Shown: piece after piece, positions 11,738 to 25,300 of the stretch
Layout of the letters: each line of letters begins with the position of its first letter
Numbering within the stretch: the first letter of the stretch is position 1
Assembly: GCA_029339195.1 (NCBI GenBank)
Contig: JAPTJF010000147.1
Coordinates: forward strand, 1 to 64,000
Direction: 5' to 3'
DNA length: 64,000 bases
Source of the DNA: Micractinium sp. NFX-FRZ
Taxonomy: Eukaryota; Chlorophyta; Trebouxiophyceae; Chlorellales; Chlorellaceae
Notes under the pieces: generated by a model
Seen by the model: only the letters and a program-made list of their open reading frames with translations
Databases searched by the model: none
What the model was told of the DNA's origin: nothing
Position numbers and translations under genes: made by a program

Positions 11738-11950
11738 ATTGCAGCTGCCGCATTGGTGAGAGATGGTGGTATTTGCGCGGGTCCGGCAGTGCCCAGTTGG
11801 CGTGCAGTCCATGCCAGCTGGCGGGCAGTGGCGGCGGCAGCAGGGGCGGCTGCAACCGCAATTCCCGGCAAACCGCCAACAGGTGAATGCAGTCTTCAAC
11901 CCTCCATGTATGCGGTGTTGCTGGTTGACTTTGCTCAGTTTCCAAAACAA

Positions 11951-14900
11951 TCAAGCGGACAAAGGTGCCATGAGCGGTGCATAAGCTGCTGTCGTTCCTA
12001 TCCTTTCTGCCGCAACTGGCGCGGCTGCTGTCACATCCGTCGCCGGTAGCACGCCTGTTGCTTCCGCCGCTGCTGCTGCTAGAATGGCGGTGAACACGTC
12101 CTCGGGGCTGCCTGTGCTGCGAGGGACCACCAGCCAACCAAACTGTGGGCACTGCAGCGTAGCACGGGAGAAAGGCAGCATGTTTGGCACGGGGGGGGGG
12201 GGGGCAAGACTCGCAATGCTGTACCAACAGTGCAGCCAGCTTTGCCAAGCCCCTCATGGCGCAGCGCACACGCAGCACACAGGTCACACATGGCATACAG
12301 CAAACATTCCTGCCCTGCCTGCCCTTCCTGCCCGGCCTGCCCTGCCCCTCGTTCCCACCCCACCTTGCCGCCATCCGCCTTCCCCTCCGGCACCACAAAG
12401 CTTCCCACAAAGTTGAGGAGCGGGCCAAAGGCACAGGAGGGGAGCCAGCTGGAGCCCGCCTCGGGCCTCGCCGTGTGGTGCCGCATGGGAGGGCAGGCCA
12501 GGTTGGTGGTGCGCAGGTTGTAATACGTGTTCCCCCGCCCTGCACGAGGCGGTGACGCATGCGGTGGTGGAGAGTGAGTGCCATGCCAAGTGAAAAGAAC
12601 CCATTTTGGCAGTGTGCAGGTTGTGGGCACGTGTGCCAAAGGTCTGTAACGGCACAGGCTACAACTTGGAAGCAGGTGTGAGCAGCACTTCGATGGAGGG
12701 CCAGGCCAACTAACGGGCGAGAGGGAGGCGCAAGGCCCGCGCAAGAGAGGGAAGTGCCCAGGACTGCAGGTGGGAGGGCGCACATGCCCAGCAGCAGCAG
12801 GCGGGGGAGCGAGGCAACTGAAGCAGAGCTGGCCTTGCTACCCAAGCAGGTTGGCCTGCCAATTCGTGCAGCAGCGGGGGCAGGCGGCGGGCGGGCAGTG
12901 GGGGCAGGCAGGCGGGCGGCAGGCTGGCTGGCCGCGCACCAGCGGGGGCGCCGTTCTCGGGAAGGCCGCTAGAATCAAAGGGCCGGAAGCCGCAGCCAAG
13001 GTCTATGTCTGAAAACAGGTTGCTGCACAGAAAGGGGTGGAGAGAGGGGAGGCGCAGGGCTGTTCTCCTTAGGGCCACCGCCTTGTACGCCTGCTGGACC
13101 AGCCACCTGCACCTGTCCCAGCTGATTGGCAAGTGCCCGTCCCCCACTGCCCGCGCGTGCTACGCATGCACTGCACAGCGGGCAGGCACAGATGGCAGCG
13201 GGGGTGCCCACCCAAAGGCCCGCACCTGGTCGCTGGTACCCCCCCTGCGCCCCCGCACACCGCCCGCCCGCCTCAGCGGCGCTCGAAAGACACCAAGACT
13301 GACAAAAGCTAGCGCTCAAGACGGCATCAGCAGCGCTCCAGCATGTGCTGTGCCAGTGCACCCACCCAAACGGCCCGCCCCGGTGGTGGTCCAGGCACAG
13401 GTTGAACCCCTTTATTTGGTGGATGACGTTCAGCATGGTGGCGCGACCCACGGTGATGTCGTGGGCATAGGGCGCCGCGACATTGAAGCTGCGGAGGGGA
13501 CGAGCAGGGGCATGGCGGGCGGGAGGAGAGAGGGTGAGCAGCGGGTGAGGTGGTGCGGGGTAGCAGAGCTGGTGGGTGGCCTGGCAACATGGACGTAGTG
13601 CAGCAGCTCGGCAAGTGCAGCAGCAGGGCAGCAAGGCAGCGCAGACGGAGCAGCAGGAGCAGCAGTGCCGCAGCCGCACCATACTCTGGGTCATGTAGTG
13701 CACCACATGTAGTGCATGCAGTACTGCACAGGGCGCAGTACAAACCCGGTAAAGTCGGGTCACCCACCGTGTGACCCGGTTGGAGTGGCCGTGCAGGATG
13801 CTCATGGGGTGGTGGCCGTTGGGCGCGTGCAAGCTGAAGCCGCGGGTGCGGGTGACGTTCACTGTGATGCCCTCGAGCAGTGTGTGGTCCACTGCATGCA
13901 GCCAAATCCCGTTGTCGGCATTCAAAATCGACACCTGCACTCTGGGGGAGGGTGAGGCCGAGTGAGATGGCGGGGACCCTTGTGAGACAACTGGTCAAGA
14001 AAAGCCTCTCTGCCCCGGGCCGCCCCCAGCCACAGATTTCTGCCCCCACAGCCCTGCCCCGCCCAAACACCACCCACGTTTCGGATCCAGCAGTTCCGCA
14101 CGCCGTTCAGTGAGAAGGCGTTGTATCCGGTGTCGTTCAAGTGGGCCTTCGATTTCGTCCACCTGCAATGCAGGCATGGCGGCGGGGGGCGGGCGGCAGC
14201 ATGGGTGGCCCGGCGCCACAGAGCGGGGGCTGGCAGTGCGACCGCCACGCTGCAGCTGATGCATGGCAGCAACCCCTAGGCCATGTTAGTACCAGCATGC
14301 CGGGCTGCTGCGTCGGGGCGTCAGGACAGAGGTGGTAGCAGGCTCTATACACTACTAGATGCCCAAAAGATAGGTCAGGCATACAAAGCACTCACTTGAA
14401 TCGCACTGTCAGGCTTTCCACCCCAGAGTTCTGCACCGGCGCCACCAGCCTGTGCACCTGCCCAAGCCAGCTGCCGCGCACTGCAGCGGGGAAAGCAAGG
14501 AGGTGCGCAGGCAGGGGAGGGGGCGAGAGGCAGCGCCGGTGAGGGGTTGCATTGAACCGGCACGGGCAGGTGCACTGACAGGCGCTGGCCTAGGAGCACG
14601 GTACACGGTACATGTAAAGACAAAGCCGCTAGAGAACGAGGAGGCCTGCTGCTTCCCAGGCCCATCCCACGCCCACCTGGGAAGGGCAGCGGGCGGTCCA
14701 GCGTGATTGCTGACTCATCTTTAGCCAGTAACCTGCAGGGCAGGTAGGTAAGAGAGCAGGGGCCGCATCAGGGGCAGGGCAAGGCGGGAGAGGATCAACA
14801 AGCTGAGCAGGCTTATGCTACCGGCGCCCCGCCTGTGCAGAGTGACGCCTTGCCCCGACCCTACTGACTCATCCTTCCCTGCACCTCTGTCATCTCCTCA

Positions 14901-17682
14901 GCCCCAACGCCTGTGACAACCCTTTGCGGCCCCGTCCCATCCCACCCTACCTGGCAGTGAATGTGACCGTGTCCTGGTCAACAGCCGTCAGGCTGGTGCT
15001 CCCAGAGCCCTGGCCATCTCCAAAGACCCACCAAGCGATCGAGCCTTGGCGCTGCGCTGGCGCCACCCTGGCGCCCAGCAGGCGCCGGCGCCGGCGGCAG
15101 AACCCCAGGTGATCGCAGTCCTCTGCAGGGCACGCAGAGAGCAGGCAGAAGTGCTGTCAGGGGCGGAGGTGGGCAGCAATACATGTTCGAGTGCAAAGCC
15201 CGACCCTACGTTTGGAAGGAATGGTTGATGGAAGGGCTGGCAGCTGGGCAAGGCACGAGCATGCAGCATGTTGCAGGGCAGCACAATCTCTGTTGACCAC
15301 CACTTCCAGGCACACTGCACGCCCTGGTCCCGCCCAGCCCTCTTCCGAGAAACAACAGTGGGAGGTCAGCAAGCAGTGCGGCTGCTCACCGAGCGTTGAG
15401 CGGTCGTTGACAAAGATGCGCACCCACTGCCCTACCTCAAACAGGGCAGTGCTGTGCACCTGCCGGGAAGGGAGGGGGGCAGGGGCACAGCACGTGGGGC
15501 GCGTTACAAGCACAGGGCGGGCGAGGCGGCGGGACCAGCATTGGGCGCCTCCAGGGTGCACCGTTACCAGTACTTGGCAATCCACAGAGCCAGCCGGACT
15601 CGTGAAACTGACCGTATGTGCGGCACAGTTGAGCGGCTGCACAGGGCATGTGTCTGTACCCACCAGTGAGGCAATGTGGGATGTCTCACCGGGATGTGGC
15701 GGGCGCCTTGGGCCACGGCTCCCTTCACATTTGACAGCAGGTTGGCTGTGATGTTGCTGCGCTGCTCGGGCGCCCTGCAGTGGTGGCCGTAAACAGCAGG
15801 AGCACCGCGTCCAGTAGATGCATTGGGGCCTGCGCGCCTCTGTAGCACACCAGACAGCCCACCTAGGCACTGCCTACAGCATTACAGTCCACAACAACCA
15901 GCAACACGCGGCGCACAACATGGAGCAGCGCATGGCAAGTGCGCCGTTGAGGCAGCTGCCCTGGCAGGGACCTTTCTTTGTTTGCCTCTGCAGTGTGCTG
16001 CAAGGCCATGCCGCCTAACTCGGGTGCGTGAAGGCACCGCCCCTGCTCACGTGATTGTGATGAACCCCCCAGTGAAGGCATACGCCGATTTCTTGAGCTC
16101 TGCAAGCAAGCACACAAAACCCCAGGTTGGTGCGTTGTGGTGCCTTAAATGCTTTGCCCTTCTGCCTGCCTCCTGACCCACCAGCCAGCCCCCACATTGT
16201 GCGAACAGTCCGCTCCCTCCTGCTCTCCACTGCCCCGCCTGCTCCCTCCCCCCTGCCTCGCTTCTGATACCGTCTACTTTCAACGACCCTCCCTGCACTT
16301 ACTTCCGTCTGCCGACGTCTGCCACTTCCCTCCTTGCAAGTCGGCGAGAGACGAGGGGATGGCGATGGTGGTGGCGAGCTCCTGAGGCACACAGAGAGGC
16401 ACAGAAGGAAGGGCGGCAGCCGTGAGCTGTGCACGCCAGCACAGCGTAACACCCAACGCTGACAAGCTCCTGAGTCAGCCGCCACCTCTGCCTGCCACAC
16501 TACGCGTAGCCTTGCACACCCTGCACAGGCGCTTCCCAGCAGCGCAAGGTACAGCAGCAGCAGCACTAACACATCCGCACGAGAACCCCCCAAAGCGGGT
16601 GGGCAGCAGCAGCCAGCATGCTGCAGACAGCAGAGGAGTGGCGGCATGCAGGCGCACAGGAAGCTCCTTAGCAGCAGGCGGGCTCACCCCGGCGCCCCGA
16701 ATCAGGATGTTTGGCTTGGTGATGGTCAGGGTGCGGTTGAGCAGGAAGGTGCCAGGTGGCAGCAACACCACCCCGCCGTCAGAGCTGGCCTCTGCCGCAG
16801 CCAGGGCATCTGATAGTGCCTGGGAGTCATCTGTTTTGCCGTCTCCCTGGGCACCATAGCTCGTCACGTCGAACAGCTGGGTGGGCGGTGCGATGCTGCT
16901 GGCGCCGTCTGCAGGCAGCATGGCCCCCGGGAGAGCAGGAGGCAGCAGTCGGAGGGCAGGCGGTGACAAACAATGCACCTTGTTGTTGGCAACCACGCTG
17001 CGAAAGTACGGCTGGAGATGGTCTGGGCAAGGGCAATGCGCACAGGCAGACCCTGGGATGGCAGGTGGTGGGCACACCAGCCAGTAAGGCGTGGGCGGCG
17101 CCGCTGCCTGGCGCTGCAGGCGCATCACAGCAGGGACAAGGGGGCGGGAGCGGCGGCGGGAGAACACCTCTGTAGCCGGCTCTGCTCCAGTCCCACACGG
17201 CGCGGTCGCCCAGCACGTCCAATGGCGACGGCGTGTTTGCGGGTCGCGGCAGTGGCGGAGATTCTACGGCCGCTGAGCTGCAGAGGGGGAAGAGTGCAGG
17301 CAGCAACGGTATCTGCGGCGAGATGGGTGCACCAACACCTGTCCCAGGGCTGGAGGCAGGCGCCATGCACAGGTGGTCTAGCTGACTGGTCGACGCACCT
17401 TGGTGCAGGTGCACCAGCCACAGCTGAGCTGCTCTGAGCCGTGACAGTGGCAGCACCGTCGGCGGGGCGCGGGAACTTGGGCGGCGGCAGCAGCACCGCG
17501 GGCGGAGGCGGCCCGCCACGCGCCGCTCCCGGCCTTGGCCCGCAGCGTGGAGGCCATATCAACGGCGCCACAGCAAGCACGCTGCATGGCTGCGCCAAAA
17601 CAGACAGCAAAGCTAGCGCGGCGAAGAGCATGGTGAGCAGCGTTGCAAATAGGCAGCGCTTAGTGGCCAGAGTGAGTCGCAT
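11951..17682 (-). CDS. Secreted pectate-lyase-like right-handed beta-helix protein
   Basis: Sixteen exons join in phase to 681 residues: 17682-17399, 17277-17168, 16908-16688, 16381-16303, 16099-16051, 15774-15690, 15459-15390, 15122-14951, 14732-14677, 14480-14396, 14162-14078, 13934-13768, 13488-13366, 13022-12940, 12539-12364 and 12151-11951. The N terminus (MRLTLATKR, then a long Leu/Ala stretch) is a signal peptide. From about residue 143 comes FDVTSYGAQGDGKTDD, then LPPGTFLLNRTLTI and ILIRGAG, the start of the pectate lyase superfamily 3 beta-helix (PF12708). Later turns include NAFSLNGVRNCWIRNV and NADNGIWLHAVDHTLLEG, followed by PFDSSGLPENGAPAG. Polysaccharide or cell-wall glycan cleavage is the likely role, but catalytic residues cannot be assigned by eye. 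The last two exons are supported by phase and by continuing beta-helix-like sequence rather than by a known motif. All introns are GT-AG. Confidence 0.75.
12191..12204. repeat. G14 homopolymer
   Basis: A run of 14 G lies in the last intron of the beta-helix gene, 40 bases before the acceptor. It is a likely site of sequencing or replication slippage. Confidence 0.9.
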
Positions 17683-18134
17683 GGCGCATCTAGGCTGGAA
17701 TTCCTGGGTGGAAGCGCCAGATACAGCGCCCTGGGGCTAAGCGCCCGGCCACCGACCGGCTGGGTACGGCCCACTGCCTGAGGGGCGCCCTGCCGCAACA
17801 GGTGTGCAAATTTGCTGCTACTAGCGCCCCGGGCGGCATCGTGACGTTTCGCGAACAGGTAAGCCCAGCTGGCACAGCCGTCGCGCCCGTGGCGGGTGTG
17901 GTACCAGCTGACCAGATGTGATTATTTGTGGTTTGTGAGGTGAACGGGATTACAGGTGAGGGAGATGCAGGCCTCAGCATCGTAAATTTCATGCTAACCT
18001 TCAAGCAGGCCAGCCATGGGCGCAATGCACTGCGGCATAGCAGAAGGTGCCGCCTGGAGCTGGCCATGCGCCAGCACCCGCTACCAACCGCCCGTCGCCA
18101 CACAGGGTATGCCGCGGGGCATGTGTGCCTGGGT
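17683..18134. other. Spacer between AP4B1 3' end and beta-helix gene 5' end
   Basis: Both flanking genes run on the reverse strand. A reverse-strand TGTAA (TTACA at 17950-17954) lies about 180 bases past the AP-4 stop and probably ends its transcript. The remainder would be promoter of the beta-helix gene. No exon was seen. Confidence 0.5.
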
Positions 18135-21100
18135 TCAGAGGACGGCAAGCAGTGTCTGCAGCAGATCTGCAACATGATCTGCGGCCTCCGCGTTGTCCGA
18201 CTTGACGACCACTGACGCTCCGAGTGGCGCCTTGCTGGCCGTGATCTGCATTGGGGGAGCGGGTGGGGTGTGCAAAGGGGGGAAAGAAGCGGTCACTGGG
18301 CGCATGCATGGGCCTAACAGTGGGTGGACCAGCAGGCATGCGGTGTGCTCTCGCTGTCCTCACCTGCGCCGCAGCACGTGCAGCCGGCATTGCCCGTCTG
18401 TTGCTGACACTCGTGCTCCCTCCGTTCTGAGCGCCTACACCAGCCTGCCTGGTCCTCATCGCCCAACACGCACATACAACGACATAACCACATACTGTGC
18501 CCCTGCCGCCCCGCACCTGCACCAACACGTGCGCCCCGCTGCCCGCGGCCTGCGCGTGGAACAGGAAGCGCAGTGGCGGTGCGCTGCCCTCGCGCGGCGT
18601 CGCAAAGTTGGCCACGTGTGCCTGCCCAATGTGGGCGGTGAAGTCCTGCAAGCGGTTGAGAGCGAGGTGAGGTGGGGCGCGTGGTGGCACGGTGCAGGGA
18701 TGCGGCGAGCGGTTGGGTCACGTGGAGGTGTTTGCACCCGCCCTTGCACCATCATTTGGCAGTGCACGAGCAGATCAGGGGCACGGGCCGCAGGAAGGAG
18801 ACGTGCGGCGCTTCAGGCTGCTTGCCCCAAGCGCTGCCTGCGTTAACAGACGGGAGTGCCCCTCACTCCTCAGGCGGCCTCCACACCCGATGCTGCCCCA
18901 CCCCAGCCGCCCACTCCTCCAGACTCACCCGGTACGCGTTTGCCTCCACGCTTGCGACAGCCGCCGCACTGAGTGGCTGGCTAAAGGTGCGGGCGCTGGC
19001 GTTCCAGGCGCCCCACCCCTGCTGGAACTCCTGGGGAGAGAGCTGCGGCTGCGGCAGCAGGCTGACGCTGCTGGCAGGAGCGGCTGGCGGCGGGGGCGCC
19101 ACCCCGCCGCCCATGCCCAGCCCGCCGAGCAGATCGTCAAGCCCGCTCAGCCCGCCGCCTGCGGCTGCTGGCGCCGGCAGCGGTGCTGCTGCTGCCGGGG
19201 CGGCTGCCGGGGCGCCCATCCCTCCCATCAGATCCCCGAGCAGATCAGCCCCCGCCTGCGGGGCAGCCGCTGCTGCTGCTGCCGCTGCTGCTGCCACTGG
19301 CGCCGCCCCGCCGCCCCCGCCGCCAAGCGACAGCAGGTCATCAAAGCCTCCGCCGGCGGCCGCTGCTGTGGCAGATGCTGGCGTGGCGCCGCCGTCGGCG
19401 CCCCCGCTATCGCCCACATCTAGCAGGCTGGCCTGAGCCAGGCTCAGAGAAGACTCCTGCTCCACCTTGCTCTCGGTGGCCCCCTCCCCCATGTCCAGAC
19501 CATCCTGATCGTACCCCTCTGCGAGCACATCCAAATAGGTTGATGGTCAGTGATGAATGGAGGCGGCAGTGAGTGGCGAGCCCAGGAGAGAAGGGGCAGG
19601 TGCGCTGCGGCACACATGGCCGCCCTGGCATGCAGGGGCAGGGAGGCGGGCAGAGGCAGGCCAGAAGGCAGGCCAGAAGTTGCACGGGCTGGCGAAGATG
19701 CGGGCATGATGGCAGGCCGTCAGGCAGGAGGAGACGTGCAGGCAGGTGAAAAAGGGGCAAGGTGGCAGGCAGGGCAACATGCACACAACTTTTCTGTTGG
19801 CAGGCAAAGGCAGGCGGGCGGGCAGGCAGGCAGGCAGGCAGGCAGGGACGCAGGCAGGCAGGCAGGGCACCACACACCTGCAGACTGGTCTGCCTCGATG
19901 AAGGTGCTGGCCGGGGCGCGGTAGACCACGGACAGGGTGTTGAGCTCGTCGAAAATGCGGTCCTGCGGCAGAAGTGAGGCAGACAGGTGAGGGGGCAGGG
20001 GATGGGAGTGGGAAAGCGGGCGAGAGGGGCGTGCCGGGGAGTGCCGAGCACACTGCAGGGCGTGACCAAGTGATGAGACAGCGGCATCTGGCAAACAGTA
20101 GGCGGCGCACAAGGTCTGCCCCTGTGTCGCTGGGCCGCCCATGCATAACATGGCATGGGAGGCCACCCGCAGCTGCCCCGTGTCCTGCCACAAACACCTG
20201 CTGCCCTCCGCACCTGCGTTTCCGCCGACTGCGCGTCAGCGAATGAGGTGACCACCGGCCGCTGCACATCCACCACAGACTGCGCTGCGCCCACGCTGTG
20301 CTGCAGCAGCCTGCAGGGCAGGCGCGCGAGGGACGGTGGCAGCAGGGTGCTTGGCCGGTTGGATAGCGGCAGAGGTGCCTAGGAACAGCACCATGCAGTG
20401 CGTCAGATCACTGCCGCCATGCACTTTAAGAGGCAGTACGCCAGGCAGTACACTACTATCGCCCACCTGTAGTACAGCAGCGCCTTGTCGTGCACCTCCT
20501 GGGCGCCATCAGCCACGCCCGCCGCCAGGGCATTGCCCAGCGCCTTCCTGCAGGACAGGCACAGCACGCACAGCGTGCACAGCAGCGCAGGTGAGCATTC
20601 GGCTGAGCTGAGCAGCACGGAGCCTGCAAGTACACCATACGGGAGGGCTGGGGACGTCCTGGCCAGGGCCCTGGCTGGCTGGCTGGCTGGCTGTGTGCGC
20701 GAGTCCTTTCCAGCAGCTTCCAGCAGCAGCATACGCGCGTGCGGCTGGCGTCTGAGCGGGGCTAGGCAGGCGGGCAATGGCTGGGCAGGCGTGCCTGCAC
20801 TCTGGCGGGCGCTTGAAGAAGAGCTTGATGCATGCGGTGAGCAGGGCCTGCAGGTGGGGTGGGGCAGGAACCAAAAGTCGCGACAACTTCGCAAGGCCAA
20901 ACCTGACGTGGCTGGCGGTGCTGGGCCGTGCCGAGGCAGGACAGGGCGCATGACGCAGCGAGTGCAGGGCGCGTATAATCAGGCAAGCGCACCAGCTTCA
21001 CAGCAGGTTCCTCCGAGGCAAACTCGTCGGTGAAGGCCTCCAGCACGTAGGGGGCGTCCTGCAGGGGGGGCGGAAGCGACAGCAAGGGGGGCCGGGTCGA

Positions 21101-22305
21101 CAACAGGGCGCAACCCCCTCCCCCAAGTCCACTGTGACCTTGTCTGGCCTGTTTCCTGTGGCTCGCTCCCCCCACCCCCAAAGTACAATGCAAGCAGCCT
21201 CCACAACAGTAGCCAGTGCCACGCACCTGGATCTGTGCGCCGTACTCTCCCAGCACCCACAGGTAGGCAGCGCGCGCCTCGGGCTCAGCAATGCTCTGCG
21301 GGCAGACAGGTGGCAGGGGAGTGGAGGTTTCAGCTGGAGAGTGAGGGCCCGGGACTGGCCTGCCTGCCCCTCCGACCGGCCAGGCAAGTAGGCTGCACGT
21401 AGATCGCGCTCCCATCAGGCGAGTGCACATAGGGCGGGGATAAAAGTCGTGCCAAGACAAACGTGAGAGTATTCACAGAGAATGAGGCAGGAAGACGATG
21501 CTTGCCACGCCCAGGGCCAATGCAGCAACCAGCTTCCGGCTTACCACCCCAACACCCGACCCGCACCTCCTGTGGGATGGCAGCAATGCTCTCCACGCAT
21601 GCCTCTGCAGCGTCTGGGTACCGCCGCAGTACGTCCGTCATCTGCACGACGGGAACGGGGGTGGGGAGGTGATGCATGTCAGTACGTGTGTCTGAACCAG
21701 CTGCGCCAACTGCACCCGAGTCCCTGCCGTAGCAGTTGCCGTGACATTACAAACCCCAGAAGAAGCGGCAGCCTGACACAACCCAAGTGGACCGGTACAA
21801 CAACTGGTGACATGCTCACCTGCACCAGCGTCTCTGCCGTGACGTAATCCTTTTCGTACCCCAGGAAGAGCAGCAGGCGGTCCAGAATGCCGTTCACGTC
21901 GGGGACCTGCAGAGGGGGGGAGAGTGGGTAGGGGAGAGCGTACACTAACGGGAACAGCGGGAGGCTGGCAAGAAGCATGGTGAGGCGCCAAGCGCCACCC
22001 CGCACCGTGCCCAACGGCTGACATCCTTCCTGCCCCCTCATGCTGCTACCGCTGCCTCCCGATGCCACGCACTCCCAGCACTGCACCATCACCCTGCTCC
22101 CCACCGCCGGCTGGCTGGCTGCCTCACCTTTAGCGCGATCTGGCCAACAGCTCGGATAGCGGCACGCGCCAGGTCCTCATCACTGTCTTTGACGTACTGC
22201 AGGTCACAAAGGGGGGATGATCATGCATGCCAATGAATGTAGATGCGTGGCGAGCAGCGCAGGAAAGGCAAAGTTTGATCTGCTGTTTGCATGCGGGGTT
22301 GATGC

Positions 22306-22343
<38 letters not shown>

Positions 22344-25300
22344 TATCTGAGGCAGCCTGCTGCAATGTCGCAGTGCATGCAGTGGAGTGGTCTGCCCCGC
22401 CCCCAGACCTCTGCTTCCATGCCCCGATCAGCTCAGCAACCACAACCAATGCCGACAAGGCGGTCAAACGTTTACCTCTCAACTTCTTAAAACACACCTG
22501 CGTCATCTCCTCAGCAATGTCATAGGCGTTGGTTTGGTCCGCAATGGCGATGAGCACCTCGATTTTGAGGGCCTTCAGGTAGGAAGGGTCCTCGTAGCGG
22601 CAGAAGAACTCGGGGAAGAGCTGGCAGGCAGGCAGGACGGAGGGCGCAGCAGAAGAACAGCATGTGTGGGCCTGACATTCATGACATTCTTGTTGAACAG
22701 TGTTCCACAGCAAACATTGCATAGAGGCATGCGAGAGGGAATGACAGAACGGGCAGGGCGATCACACACGGGGCCGCCGTCGTAGTGGCAGAGGGAAGGG
22801 TGCCGGACAGCGCCGCCATGCGCACGCTCTGCTCCACCCCACCCCGCCCCGCTTCTCCAACAGATGCGCCCCGACCCAGCCCGTGCCTCAAACAAACCTG
22901 CGACCCCATTTTTCCAACAGATCCACCTCGCCCCGCCCCACCCCGCCCCTTTCCTCAAGCCCCACCTGCGAGAAGGCCAGCGGGTACCTCTGCGCGAGCA
23001 CCAGGAAGTTGGAGAGCACGGCGTACACCACCTCTGTCTCCCGCCCCTGGATCAGCGTCTGCAGCGGGTCCTTCAGTGTCTCCAGTACCTGGGGAGCAGA
23101 ACACAGAGGAGGGGAGCCAGATCAGCGGGGCGGATGTAGGCCTATGGCCGGCTTTTTCAGCCTGGCCAGCACCTTCAGGGCGTGATGAGGGTGGGAGAAA
23201 GTAGGAACATAATGCAGGAGAGGGGGCATGGAGGAAAGCGAGCCGCTCACAGTGCGCTCACACTCCAGCCACCCACACATGTACATGCTGTTACTGACAC
23301 CCAGTGTGCTGTGTCAGCACTCCGCCTACATAACACCCATCTACTCTGCCATGCGTAAATGTGTCACCTGTGCATGCTGCTGCTCGAAGCCCAGCGTGTA
23401 GTGCAGGAAGAGCTTGGCTGTGGCCATCACCACCGCGCTGTTGGCGTGGTTCAGCCCAAAGTCCAGCACCTGCGGCAGTACGGGGGGAGAGGCGCAGTGC
23501 TAAGGTGGGAGAGCAGGCAGAGGGGAGGTAGCGGAGTAGAGTCGGTCGATCTACTGCCGCTCCACACATGGCATGCTTTGCCCCTCACAGCATAGCACCC
23601 AGGTTCCGCCACTTACCTTGCTGGTCACCGGCCCCCTTCGATGCGGGCCGCCCCTACCCCCGCAAACCACACAACCCGGCAGCCCTTCTCAGTGTACTGC
23701 GTCTCCCTTGCTCCCACAGAGCGAGGCACACACCCGCCTCTTACCTCCAGAATGTCGAATCGCTCCTCCTCGCTGGCAGGCTGGTACTGGGTTACGAGCT
23801 CCAGAACAAAGCACTGGGCCCAGTCGCTGCACGGCACAGAAGGGCAATGCATACATGAGGTGTGGGACGGCGGGTGGGTGCTGCACCGATACCTCCAGAA
23901 AAAAAGTCGCTGTCGCCCAGTTGCAGCACGGCACGCGGAAAGAAACGGGCGGAGCTAGGGCAGGGGAGTTTTGTGCCGGCGGGCAGGAAAGTCGGTTTGC
24001 CCTGCTGCCGAGTGTACAACTGGGACTGTTCAGGTTATCAACCCAACGGTGCTTTGCAAGCATGAAATAGGACAGCGTAGAGCAGAGTCCTGCTCGGAAT
24101 GGGTCGGAGCAGATCACATTGGGATGATGCACAGCACAGCCTGCCACCCCAATCTGCCGGCTGCCCACCTGAATGATTTGATGTGGTTGAGCAGCGAGAC
24201 GACGACCTGGCGCGTGACCCGCCCCTCCAGCATGCCCACCTGCAGGGGGGCACATTGCGGCGCAGGCAGGTTGGACAAAAGGCGCAGATTGGACGTGCGT
24301 GGACCTCGGTTGGCCGCTCCTAGGTTTTGGCGTCCTTGAAAGCAAGGACTCGCTGGAGCCTGCCTGCCCAGCGGCGCTCACCGGTGCGGCACAGAGGGCA
24401 GGCTGGATGGGGCGGGACCGCAGAGAGCAAGGCACACCCCTCCCCTGTCCCCTGCACGCTTCCCGCAGCACAGCACTTGCGATCCTCCTGCTTGCCCTTG
24501 GGCACACCAGCGCCCTCCCTCCCCATTGTGAGTATGGCGTCGCACGCACCTGCAGCTGCCTGCCTCTTCCCCCCGCCTCACCTGCTGCAGCACATAGAGG
24601 CAGTTGGCCACCACCTGCGGGTCCCCGTCGCTGGACAGCAGAGAGTCCACACGCTCTAGCAGGCCCCGCACGCGTACCCCTGCAGGGAGGAAGGGGTGTG
24701 CAGCCAGAAGGTGAGCGGGTCGCAGGCGTCAGCTCAGAGCGTAGGGACGCCCTGGCCCAAGCGCTCACTCGCCGGGCAGCGCCAGCTAGCGCCTGCCAGC
24801 TCAGCGGGACTGCGGCTCGGGGCTGCCCCCAAACTGGGGCATGGGCGGCGGCGAGAAGCGGTCCTCGGTGAGGTCGGTGGGTGCCGCCGGCTTGGCCTCC
24901 TCCTCCTTCTTGCCGCCGCTGAACCATGCCCATGCAAACCAGCAGCAGCAGCAGCATCCAGGCCAGCCTGCTGAAGCTCCGCCCCTGCCTGCTCATACTT
25001 GACCACCCTGCCCAGCAGCGCACCCTGAGGGTCCTGGTGGTAACACTTGAGCACGCCCATCACCGCCGCCTCCCGCACATACGGGTGCGCGTCCCGCAGG
25101 CCGCCATCAACCGCTGTGAACTGCACGGGGCGGGAAGCGGAGGGGGGCGGTAGTGGGGGCGGGATCCGAGGGCTGTCAGGCTGGGCTAGAACACAACAGC
25201 AGGCAGGGCGGCAGGCGAGCGGGCGAGGAGTAAAGTTTGGGCACTACAGGGCATGCACCCAACTGCTGTGTTGCCATTTCCATGCCGCCCCGCTGGCCCG

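Noticed and set aside
12191..12204. G14 run as a telomere or G-quadruplex element
   Set aside because: A plain homopolymer in an intron with no repeated telomere unit.
23689..25023. Reverse-strand open frame of 444 codons
   Set aside because: It crosses several AP4B1 exons in the wrong frame. The correct frames give conserved adaptin sequence with consensus splice sites.
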